From: Flavobacteriia bacterium
Lineage (GTDB): Bacteria; Bacteroidota; Bacteroidia; Flavobacteriales_D; Crocinitomicaceae
Direction of reading: 5' to 3'
Assembly: GCA_009925805.1 (NCBI GenBank)
Contig: RFQF01000076.1
Location: forward strand, 1 to 9,561
Length of the DNA: 9,561 nt
This document shows positions 1 to 6,700 of this stretch, piece by piece (within the stretch, counting starts at the first letter, position 1; the number at the start of each line of letters is the position of its first letter). The translations under genes and the position numbers were made by a program. Under the pieces are notes generated by a model. It was not told the DNA's origin and did not search any database. It worked only from the letters and a program-made list of their open reading frames with translations.

Positions 1-236
1 CAAAAATAGATTTTCTTTTTGGCGTCGTATTTACTTGAGGTAAAAAACCACAGCCCTTTATTGTCGGTGGCGTCGTATTTCGAGGAACATTTGTAAACCA
101 CCAAATCAGCATCGTATTTGGAAGACGCAACATAGACTTTTACATCGGCGTCGTATTTCGAATCAACGGAGTAAACGCTTTGACCAACTATGGTCCAGGA
201 TAACAACAAGCTAAGGCCTAAAAAAATGCGGTTCAT
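1..236 (-). CDS. Exported SKYDA-repeat protein (DUF6150-like), 3' part cut by window edge
   Basis: Read on the minus strand from the ATG at 236, the frame stays open to the window edge and gives 78 residues. Residues 1-19 look like a Sec signal peptide (MNRIF, then a Leu-rich core, ending near VGQS). The mature part is a repeat: the pentapeptide SKYDA occurs at residues 26-30, 39-43, 52-56 and 68-72, spaced 13, 13 and 16. Each copy is followed by an aromatic or beta-prone stretch (VYV, VVYK, WFF, IYF), so a regular stack of short beta strands is likely. I recall this pattern from the small Bacteroidota family DUF6150, whose function is unknown. No catalytic motif or lipobox is visible. A weak -7-like box (TAACTTTA, plus positions 282-289) lies about 46 bp upstream of the start. 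The C-terminus is missing, so total length is unknown. The family name is from memory; the repeats are read directly. Confidence 0.8.
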   Translation of the reverse strand, partial: MNRIFLGLSLLLSWTIVGQSVYSVDSKYDADVKVYVASSKYDADLVVYKCSSKYDATDNKGLWFFTSSKYDAKKKIYF

Positions 237-363
237 AATTGATAGTGTTAATTAGAAAAATCAAAAAGCATTAAAGGTTCATAAAGTTAAATGTTTTTTT
301 GAAAAATGGTTGGAATAGGACAGGACACATTTTTACCCAATACATGATGCAAGCTTAACAGGT

Positions 364-434
364 TTCTCGCCCGATGCGTACAAAAATAGCAAAAGCCCCA
401 TGCGGGGCTTCTTAGACGTGGAGAAGATCGGGCT
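364..434. repeat. 71-bp direct repeat, distal copy, with tRNA 3'-end remnant
   Basis: This block is identical over 71 bp to 494-564, at an offset of 130 bp. The bases just outside differ on both sides (T363 versus G493, T435 versus C565). Read on the minus strand it starts with AGCCCGATCTTCTCCA at 434-419, the last 16 nt of the neighbouring tRNA-Ala from A58 of the T-loop to the discriminator base. It continues through the same terminator hairpin. Here no tRNA body precedes the 3' end, so this copy is a remnant, not a functional tRNA. It could be an att-like duplication or a partial tandem duplication of a 130-bp unit. Confidence 0.95.
382..410 (-). terminator. Rho-independent terminator, second copy
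   Basis: On the minus strand a 7-bp GC-rich stem, AAGCCCC/GGGGCTT with a GCAT loop (410-393), is followed by TTTTGCTATTTTT. It is identical to the terminator at 512-540 because both lie in the 71-bp direct repeat. It would act as a backup terminator for minus-strand transcription leaving the tRNA. On the plus strand the hairpin is not followed by a T tract. Confidence 0.7.
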
Positions 435-455
435 TACCTCAACTTCGTTCGGCAT

Positions 456-496
456 GAACTTACTCCCTTCGGTCGTGAAATCGCTTCGCTAAGTTC
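456..496. repeat. Imperfectly explained spacer with a 7-bp inverted repeat
   Basis: The 59-bp spacer between the two 71-bp repeats (435-493) is rich in CTTCG/TCG words (cttcgttcgg, cttcggtcg, cgcttcgct). It contains gaactta at 456-462, whose reverse complement taagttc is at 490-496, running three bases into the second repeat. The loop would be 27 nt. No open reading frame or tRNA body is recognisable in it. The inverted repeat is short and could be chance. Confidence 0.35.
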
Positions 497-564
497 TCGC
501 CCGATGCGTACAAAAATAGCAAAAGCCCCATGCGGGGCTTCTTAGACGTGGAGAAGATCGGGCT
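494..564. repeat. 71-bp direct repeat, tRNA-proximal copy
   Basis: This is the identical partner of 364-434. It covers the 3' 16 nt of the intact tRNA-Ala (549-564), the short trailer and the terminator. The repeat boundary at 564/565 falls inside the T-loop of the tRNA, between G57 and A58. T-loops and 3' ends of tRNA genes are known attachment-site positions for tyrosine-recombinase elements. No integrase gene is present in this window. Confidence 0.95.
512..540 (-). terminator. Rho-independent terminator of tRNA-Ala
   Basis: On the minus strand, 8 nt downstream of the tRNA 3' end, a 7-bp stem AAGCCCC/GGGGCTT with a GCAT tetraloop (540-523) is followed by TTTTGCTATTTTT. This is the normal architecture of a factor-independent terminator for the tRNA transcript. 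Confidence 0.8.
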
Positions 565-622
565 CGAACCGACGACCTCTTGACTGCCAGTCAAGCGCTC
601 TAGCCAACTGAGCTACATCCCC
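549..622 (-). tRNA. tRNA-Ala (anticodon GGC)
   Basis: The 74-nt minus-strand sequence folds as a cloverleaf. It has acceptor GGGGATG/CTTCTCC, D-stem GCTC/GAGC, anticodon stem CTTGA/TCAAG with loop CTGGCAG, a 5-nt variable loop AGGTC, T-stem GTCGG/CCGAT with loop TTCGAGC, and discriminator A. The anticodon GGC lies at plus positions 586-588 and reads GCC (and probably GCU). A G3:U70 wobble pair, the hallmark identity element for alanyl-tRNA synthetase, is present and supports the call. CCA is not encoded; the gene is followed by CGT. Two weak pairs stand out: a U6-U67 mismatch in the acceptor stem and a G49-U65 wobble closing the T-stem. In both, the 3' partner lies in the duplicated 71-bp block. 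The gene is probably functional, since all other stems pair and a terminator follows. Confidence 0.93.
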
Positions 623-725
623 ATTATTGTAATCACCCGCTCTAGTTCCGCGCCTGCGGAAAGCTACATCCCCATTATTGTAATCACCCGCTCTAGTTCC
701 GCGCCTGCGGAAAGCTACATCCCCA
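611..725. repeat. 51-bp tandem repeat (2.25 copies) built on the tRNA 5' end
   Basis: Units are 611-661 and 662-712, identical, followed by a 13-bp partial third copy at 713-725. On the minus strand each unit reads as GGGGATGTAGCT (first 12 nt of tRNA-Ala), then the 16-bp palindrome TTCCGCAGGCGCGGAA, then CTAGAGCG (also in the tRNA, where it closes the D-arm), then GGTGATTACAATAAT. The last GGGGATGTAGCT, at 622-611, belongs to the real tRNA. The units therefore look like tRNA 5' halves in which the 7-nt CAGTTGG of the D-loop region is replaced by a 6-bp-stem hairpin. They sit directly upstream of the tRNA, where its promoter should be. No canonical -7 box is obvious there. Confidence 0.93.
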
Positions 726-859
726 AACGATTCTTTAACCCCCCATTTCGACGCAGCAAAACATGTGTTCCACCGCTCCAAAGGATAGAAGAAAGGATTG
801 CGAAGATACATTCTTTTCGCGAATCTCGAAAGTTTCTTTTCCGCCCTCAGCAACTTTTG

Positions 860-867
860 TATCTTTG
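860..867 (+). promoter_or_regulatory. Bacteroidota -7 box for the arginase-argS operon
   Basis: TATCTTTG matches the Bacteroidota sigma-ABfr -7 consensus TAnnTTTG exactly and lies 27 bp before the arginase ATG. That would put the transcript start near 872-875, with a leader of about 20 nt. No clean -33 TTG is seen about 20 bp further upstream, only a T-rich stretch (833-840). No other convincing signal is visible between the tandem repeat and this gene. Confidence 0.6.
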
Positions 868-894
868 TAAAGTTCCTAGTCATCGGAATATGCC

Positions 895-1848
895 ATGAGC
901 AAAATCATTCAAATTCTATTCAATCCCTCCGAGTTGGGAGCGGGTACACGAGGCTCCTCCTTAGGACCTTTGGCCATTCAATCCGCAGCACGCGACGCAG
1001 GAAATCCCCTGTTTAGCGAAGTACCTTGGAAAACGCTTCCTGAAAACAACCATCTTCTGGATCGTCCTATTCGTTTTCCTTTGGCCAAGCGAATCGATGG
1101 AATGATTGAAGTTTATCAAAGGGTTTCCAATGCCCTTTTAAGTTGCAAGGAAAATCATCAATTTCCGCTCCTCATTTCGGGAGACCACGCCTCCGCTGGA
1201 GGAACCCTCATGGGTCTCAAAAAAGCCTACGCGAATCAACGCATTGGGGTGGTTTGGATCGATGCCCACGCCGATTTGCATTCTCCTTACACCACGCCTT
1301 CCGGAAACCTCCACGGTATGCCGCTCGCAGCTGCTATGGGCATAGACAACCTTCCTTGTCAAAAAAATCAGGTAGACCTCGAAACCTCTGTACAATGGAA
1401 TAAATTGAAAAGCCGCGCCGTTTTGCCCAGCGATTTGGTGTACGTGGGTGTACGCAGCACCGAGCCCGAAGAAGAAGCCGTAATGAAAGCGGAACACATT
1501 ACCCACATCACGGTTCCTAAACTCCGCGAAATGGGGCTTCAAGCAACATTGATGACCATATTCGACCAATTGAAGAAGTGTGATCTGTGGTATGTTTCTT
1601 TCGATGTAGATTCCATGGACCCGGAAGAAACTTCCTATGGTACGGGTACGCCCGTCCCGGGAGGATTGAGCATCGAAGAAGCCCGACAATTGTTGGTTGG
1701 ACTATGTACCTCTCCTAAATTGGCTGCCTTGGAATTTGTGGAAATCAATCCCTTGCTCGATAACAAGAAAAACACCATGGCGGAAATTGCGTTGGATTTA
1801 ATTACCGCATGTAAAAACACCCTGTTGGATTCATGGAAAAAAGCTTGA
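895..1848 (+). CDS. rocF: Arginase (ureohydrolase family)
   Basis: A 317-residue cytoplasmic binuclear manganese hydrolase that should split L-arginine into ornithine and urea. The ureohydrolase metal motifs are complete: SGDHA at 95-99 (ligand H98), DAHAD at 123-127 (D123, H125, D127) and SFDVDSMDP at 235-243 (D237, D239). The segment SGNLHG at 136-141 carries H140, matching the catalytic proton-shuttle His of rat arginase I, and E283 lies in the usual C-terminal substrate-binding region. The SGNLHGMP and GTGTPVPGG wording is arginase-like rather than agmatinase- or formiminoglutamase-like, which are the main alternatives. Length is normal for bacterial arginases. The ATG at 895 has a -7 box at 860-867 and no Shine-Dalgarno, as usual in Bacteroidota. 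Its last 16 bp overlap the start of argS, implying an operon. Confidence 0.88.
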   Translation: MSKIIQILFNPSELGAGTRGSSLGPLAIQSAARDAGNPLFSEVPWKTLPENNHLLDRPIRFPLAKRIDGMIEVYQRVSNALLSCKENHQFPLLISGDHASAGGTLMGLKKAYANQRIGVVWIDAHADLHSPYTTPSGNLHGMPLAAAMGIDNLPCQKNQVDLETSVQWNKLKSRAVLPSDLVYVGVRSTEPEEEAVMKAEHITHITVPKLREMGLQATLMTIFDQLKKCDLWYVSFDVDSMDPEETSYGTGTPVPGGLSIEEARQLLVGLCTSPKLAALEFVEINPLLDNKKNTMAEIALDLITACKNTLLDSWKKA

Positions 1849-3728
1849 TTCAGGTTCTGTTGGACAAAGGGCACGATTGGCTTGGCATCGAGGTTTCGGA
1901 GGATATGTTCCCGTTTCAACCTACCCGAAAAGACGTACGAGGAGACCTCACGTTAATGGTTTTTCCTGTAGCCAAAGCACTTAAATGTTCACCGGTCACT
2001 GCGGCCAACGCCCTCGGAGAACACTTGCAACGTGAAGTTGATTTTATTGAAGCGTTTGAGGTGATGCAAGGTTTCCTAAACCTCATTTTCTCCAAGGATT
2101 ATTGGCTATCGTCCCTCCAAGCGCTGGCGGCTCAGCCCAACTATGGATTTGCTGAACCCGACTCAAAAGCACTTGTTATGGTGGAATATGCCTCGCCAAA
2201 TACGAATAAACCCCTGCATCTTGGGCACCTCAGGAATATTTTCTTGGGCTATGCGGTCGCTGAATTAAAAAAAGCCCATGGCCACTCCGTGATTAAAACC
2301 CAAGTCATTAACGATCGCGGAATTCACATTTGTAAAAGCATGCTCGCATGGCAACGATTTTCACCCATTCAAGCCAACGGAGAACGGGAAACGCCGGCCA
2401 ATTCAGGAATGAAAGGCGATAAATTGGTAGGGAAATATTATGTGGAATTCGAAAAGCACTTGCAAGAGGAGGTGAAAGAGGTTCTTATGCGTTGGAATCA
2501 AGGTGATTTTTCGACGACCAGTGCCTCCGCCCAACAGAAATATTTAGCGTTTTCGCAAGCCAAAGAAGGAAAAGAGGAAAAAGCCCAAGCCGCCATCGAC
2601 GACAAAATCAAGGAACTTGCGAAAAGTGAAACCGAAATACTTCGGGAAGCCCAGGAAATGTTGGTGAGGTGGGAAGGACGTGATCCCGAAACCTACCTGC
2701 TGTGGTCCACCATGAATGGTTGGGTGTATCAAGGATTCGATATTACCTACCAACGGATGGGCGTGGATTTCGATGCCTTGTACTACGAAAGCGATACTTT
2801 TTTGTTAGGAAAAGATCAGGTCATGGAGGGATTAGCGCGAGGGGTCTTTTTTCAAAAGCCCGATGCAAGCATCTGGATCGATTTAACCGCAGAAGGTTTA
2901 GATGAAAAATTGGTACTTCGTTCGGATGGCACCGCCGTCTACATGACCCAAGATATCGGTACCGCCATCGAGCGTTTTAAGGACTACCCCAGCCTTTCGA
3001 GCATCGTTTACACGGTAGGAAACGAACAAGATTATCACTTCAAAGTCCTCTTTTTGATTCTTCAAAAATTAGGATATTCTTGGGCCCAAAACTGCCACCA
3101 TCTTTCGTACGGCATGGTGGACCTCCCCACCGGAAAAATGAAGTCGCGCGAGGGTACCGTAGTGGACGCAGATGACCTCATGCAGGAAGTGGTGGATGCA
3201 GCTACCGCCATGACGCAAGAACGCGGACAAATCTCCGAATTGAACGAACAAGAACGGAATGCGCTATATGAAATCATTGGCATGGGGGGATTAAAGTACT
3301 TTTTACTCAAGGTTGATCCTAAAAAGCGGATGCTCTTCAATCCCGAAGAATCCATAGACCTCAACGGCAATACGGGACCGTTCATTCAATATACCCACGC
3401 AAGAATTAATTCATTGCTGCGCAAAGCGGGTCATCAATCCCTGAAACATCCCTGGGCCATTGAAGCGGCCGAAATCAACTTGATTAAAGCGATGTGCACG
3501 TTTCCGGAAGTTATTTCTGAGGCAGCAGACCAATATTCTCCGGCGGTGCTTGCGAATTATCTTTACGAATTAACCAAGGCGTACAATTCGTTTTACCAAC
3601 AATGCCCCATTTTAAACGAGACGAATCCTGCATTGCGCGAGGCGCGATTGGTGATTTCCAAGCAAGTGGCGGACATCTTAAGAAGAGGCTTATTAATTTT
3701 AGGAATTTCTGCCCCTGAAAGAATGTAA
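1833..3728 (+). CDS. argS: Arginyl-tRNA synthetase
   Basis: A class I aminoacyl-tRNA synthetase that charges tRNA-Arg with arginine in the cytoplasm. The N-terminal tRNA D-loop-binding domain spans about residues 1-110. The Rossmann catalytic core begins with SPNTNKP (121-127) and the HIGH motif as HLGH (129-132). The KMSKS-equivalent loop is GKMKSREG at 434-441, the form I recall for Bacteroidota. The anticodon-binding alpha-helical domain starts near QYTHAR (519-524), and the protein ends in the typical PERM. At 631 residues it is some 40 longer than ArgS proteins I remember from this phylum. The extra length lies around residues 210-270, a Lys/Glu-rich segment before the conserved AQEML helix. 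Its start codon lies inside the arginase gene (16-bp overlap in another frame), so translation is probably coupled. It is followed by a 43-bp gap with no visible terminator. Confidence 0.96.
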   Translation: MEKSLIQVLLDKGHDWLGIEVSEDMFPFQPTRKDVRGDLTLMVFPVAKALKCSPVTAANALGEHLQREVDFIEAFEVMQGFLNLIFSKDYWLSSLQALAAQPNYGFAEPDSKALVMVEYASPNTNKPLHLGHLRNIFLGYAVAELKKAHGHSVIKTQVINDRGIHICKSMLAWQRFSPIQANGERETPANSGMKGDKLVGKYYVEFEKHLQEEVKEVLMRWNQGDFSTTSASAQQKYLAFSQAKEGKEEKAQAAIDDKIKELAKSETEILREAQEMLVRWEGRDPETYLLWSTMNGWVYQGFDITYQRMGVDFDALYYESDTFLLGKDQVMEGLARGVFFQKPDASIWIDLTAEGLDEKLVLRSDGTAVYMTQDIGTAIERFKDYPSLSSIVYTVGNEQDYHFKVLFLILQKLGYSWAQNCHHLSYGMVDLPTGKMKSREGTVVDADDLMQEVVDAATAMTQERGQISELNEQERNALYEIIGMGGLKYFLLKVDPKKRMLFNPEESIDLNGNTGPFIQYTHARINSLLRKAGHQSLKHPWAIEAAEINLIKAMCTFPEVISEAADQYSPAVLANYLYELTKAYNSFYQQCPILNETNPALREARLVISKQVADILRRGLLILGISAPERM

Positions 3729-3771
3729 TTTCGGGAAGGATTGTTTATTTTTAACAGTTCAAACCTTTCCA

Positions 3772-6700
3772 ATGAAATTACACCTACTATGCCTAGCCAT
3801 GGCCTTTACTGGGCTTATTTTTTCCCAATCGAAGTTAAGCAGCACCTTTAGGGAGCTTCGAAAAGAACCGAAAGAAGCTTTTCCTCGGTTTATCCGATTT
3901 AATGAAAGTGTTCAAGTTGCCCCTGAAAACCATATTACTTGGCTTAAGGAGGTGTTTGAGTTACCTGCTGAATACACCTTGCAATTTACCGATCGTTCTA
4001 CCGATCAATTGGGATGGTTCCACTATTCGTACAAAGTTTACTATAAAGGAATCGAAGTACGTAACAACATCCTTAAGGTGCACATGCAAGGAAACCGGGT
4101 CATTTCGGTGAATGCCGAGCTCAATAAAGTCCTGGGGTCCGTTACGCCTTCTTGGAGTGCCGAACAATCGATCGAAGCCGCGTTAAAACACATCGTTGCG
4201 CAACGCTACAAATGGGAAATGCCGGAAGAAGAGAACTTACTGAAACTGGAACGTCAAGATCCCAAGGCAAGCTATTACCCCACACCCGCACTGATGTGGT
4301 ATTCCGCCCACGGAACGGGTTCACCGAAGTTGGTGTACGGAATGGATATCTATGCAGACCTTCCGCTGGCACGAGCCTACGTGTTCGTTGACGCCCATAC
4401 CTTAGAAATTGTTGGCGAAGAAAACCGTATTCACACGGCGGACAGTAATGGGATTGCTGTAACTGCTTACTCGGGAAATCGTCCAATTGTGGCGGATTTT
4501 TTCTCGTCGCAATTTCGTCTAAGAGAAACAGGTCGAGGCAATGGAATTCAAACTTTTAATTTGAACAATACATCCAATTATGGTGCGGCAGTGGATTTTA
4601 TTGACGCAAATAATATTTGGAACAATACAACCAACATGGATCAATACGCCGGAGATGCGCATTGGGGATCTGAAAAAACCTACGATTACTACTGGCAAAT
4701 TCACAACCTTAACAGCATCGACGGAAACGGCTTTGCACTGAAAAGCTACATGCATTACAACACCAATTACAATAACGCCTTTTGGGATGGGCAGCGCATG
4801 ACCTATGGCGACGGTGATGGAAGCATGTTTACCCCATTAACCGCTATCGATATTACGGGCCATGAAATTACCCACGGATTAACTTCTAATACCTCGAATT
4901 TGGTCTATTCAAATGAATCGGGAGCCATTAACGAATCATTCTCGGATATTTTTGGTGTTTCCGTAGAGTCTTTTGCCAACAACAACACCTTGAATTGGCT
5001 CATTGGCGAAGATGCCACACCCAGCGGCAATGGTATTCGAAACATGGCTAATCCAAACGCTTTTAGCGACCCCGACACCTACTTGGGAACGAACTACTAC
5101 ACCGGATCGCAAGATAATGGAGGCGTACATACCAATTCGGGCGTTCAGAATTTTTGGTACTATTTGTTAACGGTTGGCGGCTCAGGTACCAACGACAACA
5201 ACCAAGCGTACAATGTTACGGCGTTGGGAATGTTGAAAGCATCGCGCATCGCCTTTCGAAACAATACCGTTTACCTCACACCGAATTCCAATTATTCCGA
5301 TGCACGTTTTTATGCCATTCAAGCGGCTATTGATCTTTACGGAGCTTGTTCTCCGGAAGTAATGAGTACCACCAATGCATGGCATGCCGTTGGCGTAGGT
5401 CAGGCTTTCTCGTATTCCGTGAACGCCCAATTTACCACCGCCTTCCAGAATTATTGCCAAGCACCGGCTTTGGTGAATTTTACCAATCAAAGCTTCAACG
5501 CAGGAACCTTCCTTTGGAATTTTGGGGATGGAACCACCTCCTCCCAATTGAACCCTTCCCATACCTACCAAAATCCTGGCTTGTATTCGGTTAGCCTCAT
5601 CGCGAGTGGAGGAGCCTGCGGTTCAGATACGTTGACGTTAACCAACTACATCAACGTCGACCCCAACCTTCCTTGTGCCATTACCCTGAACCCTGCTGGA
5701 TTAAACCAGACACAAAGTTCTTGCAGCGGAACTTTATTCGATCCGGGAGGCGTGGCAGCGAATTATCAGGATTTGGTCACCAGTGAAATTACCATTGCAC
5801 CAACCGGAGCATCCAATGTCACCTTAAACTTCTCGGTGTTCGACCTTGAACTGGATTACGACTATTTGTACATTTATGATGGCCCAACCAACTTGAGCCC
5901 ACTGATAGGCCAATATACAGGAAATACCTTGCCGAACGGCGGCACGATTCAAAGCACCTATGGGGCGGTTACCCTTAAATTTTTCTCGGACACGTATGTG
6001 AACAATGCAGGTTTCATCATGACCTGGACTTGTCATATTCCAAGCTCGCCGCCGGTTACAGATTTTGAAGCGAACACAACAGCGAGTTGTACCGGAGAAA
6101 TTCAATTCCACGATCAAACCACCGGTGGACCGACCTCATGGAACTGGAATTTTGGAGACGGTACCTCCTCAACCCTACAAAATCCCACGCACATTTATCA
6201 GCAGAACGGTACGTTCACGGTAACCTTGGTCACTGCCAATAACTTTGGATCGAATCCTTTTTCCATCCAAAATTACATTACCATCAACCGACCGAATGCG
6301 CCCGTGGCGAATGGGGTTGCGATTTGTTCTCCCGATTCCGTAACCGTGTTGGCCACAGCCAACGGAGCTATTAGTTTCTACGATGCACCCATGGACGGAA
6401 ATCTCTTAGATACTGGGGCAGTTTACAGTGCCTTTTTAGCACAAACGGATACGATTTGGGTAGAAAATGTGGAAACAAATTCGGTGCAATATGTGGGGCC
6501 AGTGAATAACAGCTTTGGCACCGGGGGACAACACAACAATACCTCAACGCAATATCAAATCTTCTCGGTGCAACAGCCCTTAACGCTTGTTTCGGCGTGG
6601 GTGAATGCTGGAGCGGCGGGCGATCGCACTATCACGCTTTGGGATGCAAGCGGAAACCAGTTGGATTCAAGGTTTCTCAATATCCCATCCGGCGGATCAC

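Noticed and set aside
381..388. TATTTTTG on the minus strand, matching the -7 consensus, as a promoter for the SKYDA gene
   Set aside because: It lies inside the U-tract of the terminator repeat and about 145 bp from the start codon. The second repeat copy has the same string, so it is better explained as part of the terminator.
435..493. A second tRNA gene body before the duplicated 3' end
   Set aside because: The spacer cannot be folded into D, anticodon or T arms matching the remnant. Only the last 16 nt of a tRNA are present.
611..712. CRISPR array
   Set aside because: There are only two units, repeated head to tail with no unique spacers, and they are derived partly from the tRNA.
542..883. 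Minus-strand open frame of 113 codons with a repeated peptide
   Set aside because: It spans the tRNA gene and the 51-bp tandem repeat; 51 is divisible by 3, so the DNA repeat gives a spurious repeated peptide. It is not a gene.
1138..1689. Minus-strand open frame of 183 codons inside the arginase gene
   Set aside because: It is antisense to the strongly conserved arginase motifs, resembles no family, and has no promoter or start context.
4142..4486. Minus-strand and other-frame open frames within the protease gene
   Set aside because: They are shadows of the M4 protease reading frame, whose domain sequence is continuous from signal peptide to T9SS signal.
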